This document shows positions 1 through 11,640 of a stretch of DNA of 64,000 bases, piece after piece. Every line of letters starts with the position of its first letter. The stretch's first letter is position 1. The DNA comes from Lagopus muta (taxonomy: Eukaryota; Chordata; Aves; Galliformes; Phasianidae): the NCBI RefSeq assembly GCF_023343835.1, contig NC_064449.1:3881778-3945777 (forward strand). Direction: 5' to 3'. A program made the position numbers and the translations under genes. The notes beneath the pieces were generated by a model. The model made no database searches, was not told the DNA's origin, and was given only the letters and a program-made list of their open reading frames with translations.

Positions 1-1910
1 TCAGTATTCACTTAGCATAGACGTCTTTTATACATAGAGGCTTTTAGCAATAGGATGCTCAGGTGTGAGTTCCTGATAAGCAAGCTTTTTTATTTTTTCC
101 TATTTATGCTTGTAAATTCTGGTTGTATCCCTTTGATTACATAAAGAATGAAAACACATTCTTGTATCTGGACCAAGCATTGTGGTTTGAAGCAGCTCTT
201 GAAGGGTTAAAGCTGCTTTCAATTAGGTGCTGTGTTCTTGCCACTGAGAGAAACCCCCACAACTGAGCATGCTTCACGGCCTCCTGTGCATATCCCTGAA
301 TCATTCTGGCACCTAAAAACACTGCCATAATCTTTTATTCAGACATAGCACTCATTCTTCACTGGACTCCAAAATGAGCAAGTGCTCCAAAACAGCACAT
401 TTTGCAGAGAGCTCTGAGGATCAGCTCCTGTCTGCATGGGATTTTGAACATGCAAAAGGCTGCTGTGATCCCCAGTGGGGTTGGTATACGTGTCTGCTCC
501 CCTGAGGGAGGAAGGGCTTCACAGATGTTGTGCAAATCACTGCCCTTTTCTCTATCAATCTCCTGTTGGTGCAGATGTGCACTATGCACAGCTCACAGCG
601 TGAGCCCTGCTGCTTTTGAGCAGCACTCCGCCGCTGCCATCTTCCTCTCTTCACTCTAGCTTTTACCTTTGAGTTACGAGGGAGGTTCTGTGAGAGTGAT
701 TGAAGATTAATAAAACTTGAAATATGGCAAGTAGTAGAATATTTTCACGCACACTGTGACAGCCTAAAGAGTTCTGTTGCTTGTTAAACTCTGCTGTACG
801 GTTTGGCCAGAAATATATCACTGAAATTACAGTCCCTTGAGGTTTGGGAAAGAATCATCACACTTCAGCTACACCCACTCCTATCTTCTGCTCTGATCTT
901 GTCATTGGTTACAGCACCTTCCCTCCCTGATGTGCACTTATCTCACTTTGTTGTGGGGATGTGCTGCCAGGATTGTGCCCCACAGTTGCAGCATTTCCAG
1001 TATCAGATGCCCACAGACTCCCCACCTCTTTGTCTCCCCGCCCATCTCTATTTCCTGCCATGTGGTTCAGATGCTGGTTAACCTGCACTGCTCACTCCTT
1101 GCTTCTGTTCTGTTTTTCACTGCTTTGTCCCCAAGCCTGTATCACTTAGCAGCTCCCTATGTAAAACACTTCCATGCTGCAGCTCCAGGAATGAGGCAGA
1201 TGGTAGCAGGGATGTTACCTTGCCTTGGTGCTGTGAGTCTCAGGAGCAGTGCTGCAGGTGTGTGTGCTGCCAGAGCAACCAAACAGGTTGCCCAGGAGGC
1301 TGGGCAGGCTCCAGTATGCCGTGTGGCCGTTTCCCCGTTGCTTTTCCTTGTTGTCAGTGTGCCCTGTGGCTTGTGCCCTCAGCTGAACATCAGCATTGGG
1401 CTGCTCCGTGTGGCTGCCGCGCTGTCCCCAGCGCCTCACACAGCGAGCTGGCTCGGCCTTCCAGCAGGGAGCTATTTGTGGAGCAGCAGGGCTGGCCAGC
1501 ACACTTAGATGTGCCTATGGAGCAGAGCCACTGCCTGAGATCATGGGGCAATTATCAGAACCATGAGTTTCTCCATCTACAGATTCTCTCTGGGTGTGGT
1601 CACTGTGCCAGCAGCTCTAAATCCTGCCTTGTGAGCTCTGCTGGGAACGTGGAGCTCTAGGACATGAGGGCTGATGCCTGGCATCTGAACTTTAGCAGGA
1701 GGACAAGTTAGGTGCTTTGACAGCATGTTCAGCACTCCAGTAAAAGATCTGCTGACCTCTCCTTTCCTCTCTTCTCCTTTCCTTTCCCAGCTTACAATTA
1801 CTGTAGCAGATTAAGACTGCACAAGTTCTGATTTTTTTTCTCCTTGTTCCTTATGGATTCTGGGAGCTGCACTGCTGTTGTAGCTGAAGGTTGGAGCACT
1901 AGATACTGTA
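1..1910. other. Upstream intergenic sequence, no gene seen
   Basis: No exon with recognisable protein similarity was found. Open frames around 930-1660 overlap one another in several frames on both strands, are serine/cysteine/proline-rich and match no family I know, so they look like chance frames in moderately GC-rich DNA. A CT-rich stretch lies at about 1755-1795. An AATAAA motif near 706 could be a stray polyadenylation signal, but nothing coding precedes it in the window. Confidence 0.6.
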
Positions 1911-2645
1911 TATGAGGGCTGCTCCAAAAGTAATGCCTTCTATTTTATCATGTTGGCCCACTGGTGGTACAGCAGTAGAAGTTGAACCTCCCCATCTCCC
2001 TCCCTATTGCATCCTATTGCTGAGTGACAGATGGCAGCAGAGGGGCACTCTGACAGAATGGTGTCTGACATGAAGGTGCATTTGAAGCAAAAATATGTCA
2101 TTGAATTCCTCCACGTGGAAAAAATGGCACCCATTGACACTTGCTGGATGGTTCTGGTGTGCAAACAGTGCGTGTGAGCACTGTGATGCAGTGAGTGTTG
2201 CATTTCAGCAGTGATGACAGTGATGTCTCAGACAAGCCACGTTCTGGACAGTCGTGCACAGCTGTCCCACCGTGAAATGAAGTGCATCTCCATCAGCTTA
2301 TCCGTGTGAATCAGCACATTACAACCAGGGAACTGTGTGTGGCTTCAGTGCGTTGGAATATCACAAAGCTTGCATCAGGTGCGTCCTACAAATGCTCATG
2401 TAGGAACAGAAAGAAAACTGTATGCAATCTTAGTAGGACCCATTGAACCAGTACAAGGCTGAAGGTGCCGGTTTCCTGGATTGTATCATTCCTGGTGATG
2501 AGACATGGTTCCACCACTGCAAGCCAGAGTCTGAACAGCAGCCCATGGAGTGGTGATGGGTAAACTCCCCATAAAGAAAAGGTTCACAATGAGCCCTCAG
2601 CAAGTAAGGTGTTGTGCAGTGCCTGCTGGCAGAACAACTCGGCCA
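1911..2645 (+). mobile_element. Decayed mariner/Tc1 transposon remnant (Galluhop-like), 3'-truncated
   Basis: The left end carries the mariner-type terminal motif GGGCTGCTCCAAAAGTAATG just after a TA, the expected target dinucleotide. Broken + strand frames then give recognisable mariner transposase pieces: a SSDDSDVSDKPRSGQS-like stretch near 2210-2255 and a GDETWFHH-like block near 2498-2525, which holds the second catalytic Asp of the D,D34D triad. This is followed by a KPES..QPMEW-like segment. Stops and frame changes separate the pieces, so no active transposase is encoded. The match fades near 2600-2645, the third catalytic Asp region and right terminal repeat are not seen, and the copy looks 3'-truncated. 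The family name comes from recalled chicken Galluhop sequence; the superfamily is more certain than the family. Confidence 0.85.
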
Positions 2646-2819
2646 AACCATCAGCTCTGAGTGCTTTGCTGCCTGCTAGCCGGTCTGAGGGCTCCAACTT
2701 CCACCTGGCTGCCATGAGGTCAGTGATGTTACGTGTAGCCGTGCACACTCAGAGCTGGGAATCTCTGAGGCGCTTTAGACTGGTAAATAGCCATTATACA
2801 GAAGCTTCGATTAAAGAGA

Positions 2820-2842
2820 AAAACACTTTTTTAAAGTGTTTT
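2820..2842. repeat. Perfect 10-bp inverted repeat (hairpin) upstream of the CpG island
   Basis: The arms AAAACACTTT (2820-2829) and AAAGTGTTTT (2833-2842) are exact reverse complements separated by TTT. Related AAGTGTT and AGCACTTT words follow within 45 bases. It lies in an AT-rich stretch between the mariner remnant and the YWHAH CpG island. No function can be assigned. Confidence 0.75.
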
Positions 2843-3330
2843 ATTATATAAAGTGTTCTTTTATTAAAGAAGAAAAAGCACTTTGAGAATGTTTTCGTGG
2901 ACATACCCACATACATTTGCTGGATTAACGCACGTTCTGTGGCTCAGTGGGTGAGTGAGTGGTTGTAGAAACACTGCGGTCTGCTTCCTATGGAGCTGCA
3001 GCACGGCAGCAGGCAGGGCAGGCACGGAGCGCTGAGTGCTGCGCGGAGCCTCGGGCGCGCACCGCCAGCCCTGCACACAGCAGCGCGTTGCGCGGCGCTG
3101 TTTCTTAGCGACGGTCTTGACGTACGGCCGCTCGATCTCTTAAAGAGCTCAACTATTAAAAAGCAAGACGCTGGTAAAGCTCTGAAAACGGGGACCAGAG
3201 CCGAGCAGCCGCGCCCGGGGCCGCACCGCCCGGCTCCGCAATGCCCACCGCCCACCTCCACCTTTGCAGCAGTAAAATGCAGCACTCGCAGCGCGCATGC
3301 GCCTCCCCCCGGCCGGCGCCCCGGGATGGC

Positions 3331-3351
3331 TATTTATAGCAAGTGACGTCA
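3331..3351 (+). promoter_or_regulatory. YWHAH: YWHAH core promoter: TATA-like box with adjacent perfect CRE
   Basis: TATTTATA (3331-3338) is followed at 3344-3351 by the full palindromic cAMP response element TGACGTCA. If the TATA-like box is used, transcription would start around 3360-3370. That gives a leader of about 385-395 nt, which contains no upstream ATG before 3753. The CRE would then lie at the core promoter just before the start site, an unusually proximal position. The sequence shows the motifs; their use is inferred. Confidence 0.6.
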
Positions 3352-3752
3352 TCTAGAAATAGAACGCGAGGGAGCAGCGCCCCCCTCCCCTCCCCTGCAG
3401 TCCCCTCGGCTCCGCCCCCTCGTTGCCTTCCTAGCGCGCAGGCGCAGGCGGCGGCAGCAGCGCGAGGCTCCGAGCCGGGCGGAGAGGCGCGAGCGGCACG
3501 CGGCGCCGAGGGGAAGCAGCGAGCGCGCGGCTGCAGCCCGTGAGCGCGAGGCGCCGACCGCCACTCGGCGCGTGAGGCGCGGCGAGCCTAACGGTCGCCC
3601 GGCGAGCGGGCGGGAGGCGGCGGCCGCGCTGCGCTCTCCACGCGCGCTCGTATCCTCGCACCGCCCGCGCGTCCCGAGGCGCGGACCCCCGCCCCTCTCC
3701 TCACCGTCTGAGGGGCTCAGCGCCCGGCCCGGCAGCCACCACGGAAGCGGCC

Positions 3753-3839
3753 ATGGGGGACCGAGAGCAGCTGCTGCAGCGAGCCCGCCTGGCCGAGCAG
3801 GCGGAGAGATACGACGACATGGCCTCGGCCATGAAGTCG
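3753..3839 (+). CDS. YWHAH: YWHAH coding exon 1 (residues 1-29)
   Basis: Encodes helices 1 and 2, the N-terminal dimerisation region, ending ...DDMASAMKS. The 3' boundary is the consensus donor GTGAGT at 3840, phase 0. The ATG is the first in the predicted leader. Confidence 0.97.
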
Positions 3840-6800
3840 GTGAGTGGTGCGGGCGGTGTGGCGGCGGGGCCGGGGGAAGGGGGAGGTGAGGAAGGACGTC
3901 CGGGCCGGAGCGGGGTGGGTCCGGGCAGGATGCGGCCAGCCTGTGGCGGTGAGGAAAGGAGGGAGGGGGGTTGGGCGGGAGCGGGGCCGCCCGCCGGGGA
4001 ATGCGCCCAATGTTCCCATTGCTCCCGCCCTGCGGAGCCCCGCAGCTCCCGTCCCTCCGGAGCTGGTTTTCTCCCTCCCTCGTTTCTCTCTCCCCCTCGT
4101 AACGACGCCCGCGCCTCCCGCTCCGTCCCTGCCCGGGGGTGTGGCCGGCCCTACGCCGCCAATCGGGCGCGGTGCGGAGCGGCCGTTTGAACGCCGCCCG
4201 CCTCGGGGCGGAGGGAGCATGCTGAGCCGACCCGCCACCCCGCGCTTGGAGCTTAGAGCGGGCGGTGCGACCCATCCGGGGCTGAAGGGGCGCGGGGCGG
4301 GGTGGGATGGCCGGGGGGGGGGCGGGGGGCTGAGCAGCGCGCGGCAGGAGGAGCCCCTTCCTTTTCTAGAGGGTTCTGCCGTAGAGGCTCCGAACAGGGG
4401 CCTCCCACGGGCGTGAGCGCTGCGATTCGAAGATGAAACTGTGGTCGCATCCGGGTATGCGAGCTGCTCACTGCACCCAGAATCTGTTTCCTAAGCTTTA
4501 ACGTTGCCTTCTTGCCTCTTTTTGTAGGGTAACGTTCTCAGTGTGTTCTTACACAGTTGAATACTGATATGTGTTTTAACACTAAGCTACAGCTGCGATG
4601 AAAATGAAGTGTACTGACCCGTTTGTACTGGTACATAATAAAACTGGAGAATGACCAAACTTCATGTCTAGTGTCTCTTTTTAAAAAACAAAGCATATCT
4701 GAATTCTGAAGCCCGTGTAAATGCTGGTAAATGTTTAGCAAAGACCATTACAGTCTTTGTATTAATTGCAACTGATTTACTCTTATTGATCTCTTTTTTT
4801 TGTGAGCGCCAAGAGGCCTCAAGGGGACCCTGGTTTCTCTTGAGAAATAATGCTGCATGGTTTGAAAGAGCAGCTACAAATCAAGTTCAGTCATGGATTG
4901 ATTCTTGCAAAAAGTCTCCTTCAGGGACTGTATGATGTATGTTACATCTCTTAAATGAGGGCAGGAATCAGATGTTTATCTTTTTAATGTCTAACTGTTT
5001 ACAGTGGCATAATAAACACCAGCATCAATCTGGTTCTGAAGCACAAATACTTCTGAGTATCTCAATATTAAATGCAGTTGATGTAAGCTGTCTTTCAGTG
5101 ATATTATTAGAATTCCTGATACCTACCGTGAAGTAGTAACAGCTTCATTCACCTGGAGAACACTTCTCATCACTATTTCTGAAGGATGCAATCAAGAAAT
5201 CACTAAAATCCACTGCTGCTCTGGAAGACACCATTTCTAGCTGTAGCTGGTAGCTTTTTTTCCCCCAGGCATTGCTGATCTGCAGGATATATATGGCTCC
5301 CTGAACATGTGAAGCAAAAAGAACATGGTTGCTGTGTGTCAGGAGATATGTAAAGTAGAAGTAACTGGTGTATGTGTCCTGTTGGCATCTTAAACTGAAC
5401 TACTGCTCAGTTTTCACTCATTGAGTTTCGGTATTCTGTAATGCCATTTTGCTCTGCAAGAAGTTGTATAATGATGAGCTTCTGTAATTTGGAGCTTGCT
5501 AACACTGTAGATGAGCTGTCTTTAGCATGTATGAAATGTTACAAGTACTGAAATACAAAAAAATTTAGCTGAATTTAAAGGGCAACGGTTGATTCTTATT
5601 AGGCTGTTCAAGTAATCTTTCATCTTAAGATTTGAGTTGATTTTATAGGTGTGAGCTGAAGCACATTGTGCACTCAGATGTTAGACTTCCTCCAGCAGGA
5701 AGCCAGTGTTGTAAATCGGATATCTAGTCTCAATGCAGGATATTTTGATTTGAAAAGATTCTTAAAAATATTCACATAACATACTTGATTCTTTTTGTAA
5801 TGGTGCTGTGTGAAAATGCTGTATTTCCAGTGTAATGGAAATGCAAATGGTTCATTTCAGCTCCAGGTATTGATCAGCATGTTTCTACAGCACACAATAC
5901 TGTCAGCAGCCTGGCAGTTGCTCTTAACGCACAAAGCAATAAAGATTATTGTAGCAAAAGCATATTTGTACAATATTTGGGATTTCCAGTGAAGAAAGAA
6001 CATGAAGAGGCTCTTATCAGCTGTTGATATAAAGCTGGAGGAACACTCATTGTTTAGTCCTGTCTGTTCAGCCTTCTATAGAAAATATATATATAAATCT
6101 ATAGATAATACAGCTGTTGTAGCTTAAATAAGGAACCTGCTGTTAAAGAGTACAATTTTTCTTGCTGTTTGTTCTTAGAATTTTGCTATTTCTGCTTGTA
6201 TTTGTACTTACAATAGAAGTATACTTCTATTAGTACCTATTTATCTATGTAATTAAGTTGCTGTTATAAATCAATGGGTGTAGTCAATATTATTTTCATA
6301 GAAAGTACATGCATATGTAAAAGTGCCTCTAACCAAATTACATCCTTCCAAGGACAGTGGCAATCTCACTGCATTAAGTGCCACTTTAACGTTCCAACTG
6401 TTTGGAGTAATACATGTGGTAGGTAAAACCTGGCTTCCAAGCACACTGGGGAAAAATGTGCTGTTATTGTAAGAGTGTTAAAAGTGCTCATTTGTTGGAA
6501 TAAATATTGTTCCAATAAATTACTGAGCAGATTGGGAGCATGAATGCTTTCGGTATTAGACTGTTCCAGAAATTGATTTTAAATGTTGATTATAAATACT
6601 AAATAGCTGAACAGTTTTGCTTTGTAAACTGAGTCAGTCTATTAATTCCAGTATATAGTAGTGTGTAGTAGTTTTTTTTTAATCTGCATTGCTTTTCTAG
6701 TACAGGTACGTAGCAGGTATTGGAGATTGAGATGAATCTCAGTTATGTGAAATGTGTAATTTTGATATGAGGCATGTGAAGGAGATTTACTTCACCCTGA

Positions 6801-9800
6801 GAATACTGAGTCTTGGTATTATTGAATATGTGAATAACTATAATGTGAACAACATCCTTCCCTGCTGTGAGATGATTTTCACTGTGGTTTTATACCATAA
6901 AAGTATCTGTCACAAAAAAAAAAAAACAAAAAAAACAACCAGAAGCCACACTGATGCAAGGTACTGCTGTGGTTTAAATGAATCCATCTGGTTTGTTCAG
7001 AAATAATGAACAGTATTCATTATGAACCTTTTCAGGATAGTTTTATTGATTAAAAGTGGCTTTCCTGCTCAGGTACAGTCTTTTGCTACAGCAGCTCATT
7101 AAGGACTTGTCGAGCTCTGACAACAGTGTTCTTGCTAACAGAACAAGTGCAGTCACACACATGCAGTTCACCTGGACCAGACTGATGCCATTAGGTAACC
7201 TGACAGTGCATTCATCTGCTGTCAATTACAGAACCATTGCTTTGGTGAGTTTTCAATGTAAGATGAACTTGGCTTGATGTGGCCCATGTAGGATGACACC
7301 ATTGGAAGTCAGTTCTGCTCTAGGAAGCCCAGTGTTGTGGCCAGGATTCCTTTTATGTACTTCTACTTCTTTCTCAGTTAACCGTGAGAGCTCTTGGACA
7401 AAGAGCTGAGGAGATACCTCGAAGTACTACAGAACCAACATTTTGTGGTTTTTTAACACTTGTGAACTGCTAGTAGATCATAGCCTGTATATTCAGCTGG
7501 CTTTATCTTGCAGTCCTTAGCAAGATGATGCAGACTTTGATGTCAGAAGAATGTTTGCATAAGAAAAGTAGAGTTATACATCACAAAGTTAGTACTACTT
7601 TGAAGTCGTACTACAAGCTTTTTTCTCTTAAGTGCTCTTTTTCCTGATAGCCACTATAAAAAACACTCGGTCAGAAAAGTAGAAGTGCATTTCTTAAGCA
7701 ATCATCAACTCCAGATAACGCTATAGGGAGAATGGAAAACAAGAAACATTTCCTTTAGCACTTCAGGTTTTCTTTTCTACATCATCCCAACAGGAAGAGA
7801 AACATGTCTGTTTTTATGTAATTTGCTGATGTATCTGAAATTGATAAAGCTGCTGATAAGCACTGCTTTCCTTTCATTCTAGCTTCTGGTAATATAGCTG
7901 TTTGTGTTGGGGCTGTAGGTGTGATTTTTATGTATGCCTGCAGAAAGGACCAGCGTTGTTTTGGCTAGGATGGAGGCTAGTTTGCTGTTTCTCCTCCAGA
8001 AGTCACCTTTGAGTTGAGATGGAAAGGGTTCAGCATTAATGAAGTAAAAGTGGGGAGGTGGGGTGAAAATGACGCTGGCATCCTGAAGGTTGTTGAAAGA
8101 TGACACTGGAAAGAAGATTTCCACTGCAAGCATTGGAAACTTCTGCCATGGCAAGAATCACTGGTGGGAAACAGCTCCTGTTATGCTGAGTTCCTGCACT
8201 GCTGCTAGGTGCTGCTCACGTGAAAAATAATTGTCAGTTTTTACATTAAGTTAACAGCATCTGCCAAGGGGAATGAATGCACTTCTGAGTGTAGTGATAC
8301 TGACACTTCAGCTGTACCATATCTGAAAAGTAATTCACTTAAACTTCAGTTATGGAGAAGGAAAGAAAGGTGGAAAGGCATTTAGGGGTCGATCTTTTGC
8401 GAGTGCTGATTCCTGTGCACGTGCAGCTCATGAGTCAGTATTTTTAAGATGGATGTTGTGATACATTTTCTGCAATTGAAAATGAGTAACGTCTGAAGAG
8501 AGAAAATAGGCTAGGAAAAAATCTAGACTACTCTTTCAAGGCTAATGATACTGCTGTGGGATTGCACTTTGTGTTGTGACAAATAGGATGAAACTTTGGA
8601 AACTGATAGCTTCCATCTCCATACGTAAATGCACCAGCTGTAGCGTAGTAAACATGTAGGTTTGCATCGTGTTTTTTTGATGGTTCTTATGGCATTTGTT
8701 AGGTGCTGCAGAGTATTATTTAGATATCCACCACTGGAATGACCAAGTAATTATTAATCTCTGGTTTTGATTTTTTTTTTTAATGTTATTTTTGTAAAAG
8801 CAAACACTGTCCTAACAGACTGGGGGAATAGAAAGGCCTAAGCTAAGCCTTCACATCCTGAGGAAATTGATCTTTACTAGAGATAATGATAGAAGTGGGT
8901 CTGACTAGAGATTGTGTTTGGGAAAACGGGGTGTGGAAGCTGTGAAGAAGCTTGTGACAATTACATCGAGTTGATTCCTGTGCATTTACCATGGGTAGGT
9001 TGTCTGTCATTGTATCAGGGTGGACACAGCAGCGTCTTTTGGAAGTTCAGCTCCCAGAGCTGTGGGGAAAAGGAATTTTGGAGGTAACTCAATTTGAAGT
9101 AATTTCCCTTTCTGAGAAAGTTAATTTTTATAATTATTTTTCAGGCTTGGCAGGATCCATGTTTACTGGAGAGTACACTGCTTACACAGAGTGTAAATAT
9201 TTGTGACAGTTACTTGTAGATTGCAAATCTGGCTGCAGACACTGTGTCATGGAAATACGCACTTTTTTGGGAAGTAGTTAATTTTAGCAATGCGTGAGCA
9301 ATGGTAGTTTTATCTTCGATTCGAATTGCACATCCTTACAATTCTAGTGACTTCCAATGCAACTAATGAAGTAAGTGTAAAGTAGCGGAGCTGTGATTTT
9401 CAATTTAATTCCTATTAACTTAATTTCACATTTGTAAACTTGAAAATCTTGAATGTTCTACCCTTCCCTTACTGCAGCTTTAGTAATAGGAACTTATTTC
9501 GTAAATAAAAAAATTAAAATAAAAATCCAAAGAAAACAGCCCTCATTTGTTCCACCTATGCAATTTTCTTTATATCCTATCCTTTGAACTTGCCTGCAGC
9601 CACCAGTCAACAGAAATCAGGCTAACCTCTGTATTACTCTGTAATGGCTCACTCAGTGAATGAAAGACAGTGTGAAGCACTAATTCCATTTGTACTATGC
9701 AGAGCATAATCCTAATGGCTGCAGCGCTTCCATCTCTGCTGTTGAATGAAACAAAAGCAGCAAAGGAAGGAAATGCAAGAACTGCAGCAGTTTCCGGTGT

Positions 9801-10860
9801 GTTTCTGTGCTGTGTTCCAGATTCATAAAACTGATATTCTAGGTACATTTAAATTCATTGTGAAGTTTGTAGTCTGCATAATTATAGCTCAGACTTGTAG
9901 GAGTTAAATCCTCCAAATGCTTCTTTGTTACACCAGCCTGACTCACTCTTTTGGTGAATGTGCTTTGTAATGGGTTTTAAATTCCAGCTCTATTACAGCA
10001 GAACTGGGGGGAGTTTCATTCTTTTGTGTCTTGACTGCAGCAACAGCTTTCAAGCTTAAATGTTACAAACTGTTTTCTGGCTAGAAGGAATTTTGAGATC
10101 CAGAAGGAATTTTGAATGTTGGGTTTCGTGATGGAGGTGCTGAAGGAAACTTGTTATTTCTGAAGATAAACCATTTGAATTTGATCTTTGTGTGTATTTT
10201 CAGGTAACTGAGCTGAATGAGCCTCTCTCAAATGAGGACAGAAACCTGCTGTCTGTAGCCTACAAGAACGTAGTTGGAGCTAGGCGATCCTCCTGGCGTG
10301 TCATCAGCAGCATAGAGCAGAAGACTATGGCTGATGGCAATGAGAAGAAGCTGGAGAAGGTTAAAGCCTACAGGGAGAAGATAGAAAAGGAACTTGAGAC
10401 AGTCTGCAATGATGTTTTGGCTCTCCTCGATAAGTACTTGATCAAGAACTGCAATGACTTCCAGTATGAGAGCAAGGTTTTTTATCTGAAAATGAAAGGA
10501 GATTATTACCGCTATTTGGCAGAAGTTGCTGCTGGAGAGAAGAAAAACAGTGTTGTGGAAGCCTCAGAAGCTGCCTATAAGGAGGCCTTTGAAATCAGCA
10601 AAGAGCACATGCAGCCTACTCACCCAATTAGGCTTGGGCTGGCGCTCAATTTCTCGGTGTTCTACTATGAAATCCAGAATGCTCCTGAGCAAGCCTGCCT
10701 TTTAGCCAAACAAGCCTTTGATGATGCCATAGCAGAGCTGGACACACTAAATGAGGATTCCTACAAGGACTCCACTCTCATCATGCAGTTACTTCGAGAT
10801 AACCTCACTCTGTGGACGAGTGACCAGCAAGATGAAGAAGCAGGAGAAGGCAATAATTAA
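3753..10860 (+). CDS. YWHAH: YWHAH, 14-3-3 protein eta; two coding exons 3753-3839 and 10204-10860
   Basis: The spliced frame encodes a 247-residue 14-3-3 protein. 14-3-3s are cytosolic dimeric adaptors that bind phosphoserine/phosphothreonine motifs and control signalling, trafficking and enzyme activity. The phosphopeptide-pocket residues Lys50, Arg57, Arg132 and Tyr133 are present. So are both family signatures: [11 protein letters not shown] (residues 42-52) and the stretch at residues 216-235 beginning YKDSTL. The eta isoform is assigned from the [20 protein letters not shown] start, the [20 protein letters not shown] segment and the acidic [12 protein letters not shown] tail. The human protein is 246 residues; the extra residue here is a second C-terminal Asn. 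One phase-0 intron after residue 29 matches the two-coding-exon structure of mammalian YWHAH. The Kozak context (GCGGCCATGG) is strong. No frameshift or stop is seen. Confidence 0.98.
3840..10203 (+). other. YWHAH: YWHAH intron 1 (6.4 kb), GT-AG
   Basis: The donor is GTGAGT at 3840 and the acceptor TTTTCAG ends at 10203 after a T-rich tract. The intron starts inside the CpG island and becomes AT-rich. No internal exon or mobile element is recognised. It has a short A-rich run at about 6914-6939 and a small direct duplication of AGAAGGAATTTTGA at about 10084-10114. The segment at about 7030-7260 has transcription-factor-like words and is noted as a possible regulatory element. Confidence 0.9.
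10204..10860 (+). CDS. YWHAH: YWHAH coding exon 2 (residues 30-247, stop TAA)
   Basis: Begins [14 protein letters not shown] and carries helices 3 to 9, including the whole phosphopeptide groove, in a single uninterrupted frame. It ends at TAA 10858-10860. The open frame visible from 10192 includes four intronic codons upstream of the splice acceptor; these are not part of the protein. Confidence 0.98.
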   Translation, partial: VTELNEPLSNEDRNLLSVAYKNVVGARRSSWRVISSIEQKTMADGNEKKLEKVKAYREKIEKELETVCNDVLALLDKYLIKNCNDFQYESKVFYLKMKGDYYRYLAEVAAGEKKNSVVEASEAAYKEAFEISKEHMQPTHPIRLGLALNFSVFYYEIQNAPEQACLLAKQAFDDAIAELDTLNEDSYKDSTLIMQLLRDNLTLWTSDQQDEEAGEGNN

Positions 10861-11640
10861 AAAGCTTTCCTCTGATCTGTCTTTCATCCACTTCACAATC
10901 CCTGTCATCACCGATATTACCTTGCCACAGTCACACTAAATATCTAGTGCTAAGCATATCTGTATTGTACAGCTGTTCAGATTTGCTGTCCACTTTATCA
11001 AGAAGCAGTTTCAGATGAGCCTTCATGGGTGTTGATGGATTGATTGGTTTATTGGCCCTAGTTATCTTAGTTGCACTTCAACAGTGCAGAAAGATATATG
11101 TATTTAATGAGGCATTTTTAGTTTGCCTGTTGATTAGAACAGATGGGAAAGAATAATGGAAAACGATTGAAGATGATTAGATTCCAGTTTCAATTTTTGC
11201 CATTTGAAATGAGCTGACTGTTCTGTTAAGCAGTACATTTTGTGCATGCAAAGTAAACTAGCCACCTCAATTTTTTTTCAGTCAATGCAAACAGTTAAGC
11301 TGATGTGAAATGACAACCCTGTTCATCAGTTTACAATAAACTGTTTGAAATGTGAAGTTTTGGTAGCAAATTTTTTTTTGCCTCTTAACTTATGTGCACA
11401 GTTTATTTTAATGCAGTGCATCTACCTAAGAGTTTTGATACTTGTAACCTTTTGCAATTGTTTTGAAGAATCATGAATTTATTTTTTGTAAACTTTTTGG
11501 CTGTTTAGTTGTCTGTGTATTCTGACAACACTATGTCAATATTAGCCCATGTTAAGATGGATGACCGAGATGCCAGACTTCTAAATTAAATGTTTTGGAA
11601 TTAAATAAAATAAAATGCTGCTTCGGGGAATATTATCTCT
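10861..11640 (+). other. YWHAH: YWHAH 3' untranslated region with proximal and distal polyadenylation signals
   Basis: AT-rich sequence follows the stop codon. AATAAA occurs at 11335-11340, and two overlapping copies occur at 11604-11609 and 11609-11614. The latter pair probably marks the main 3' end, giving a UTR of about 770 nt; the first would give about 490 nt. ATTTA-type AU-rich words are scattered through it. Further AATAAA copies at 12335, 12600 and 12875 could serve longer isoforms, but nothing else supports them. Confidence 0.7.

Larger units (their letters stand above)
2990..4430. other. YWHAH: CpG island spanning the YWHAH promoter, exon 1 and start of intron 1
   Basis: Base composition changes sharply to very GC-rich with dense CpG from about 2990 and returns to AT-rich near 4430. 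The island contains several GC-box words, for example CCGCCCC near 3413 and GGGGCGGGG near 4294, which are typical Sp1-type sites. Long open frames here on both strands (for example 3349-4275 minus) are a by-product of GC richness and are not genes. This is the usual promoter architecture for a broadly expressed gene such as a 14-3-3. Confidence 0.9.

Noticed and set aside
930..1508. 192-codon open frame upstream of YWHAH
   Set aside because: It overlaps frames in two other phases and an antisense frame, is low in recognisable structure and matches no known family; no splice or promoter context supports it.
3349..4275. 308-codon open frame on the minus strand across the YWHAH promoter
   Set aside because: It lies wholly in the CpG island, is Arg/Pro/Ala/Gly-rich, overlaps open frames in other phases and matches no family. 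GC-rich DNA has few stop codons, so this is expected by chance.
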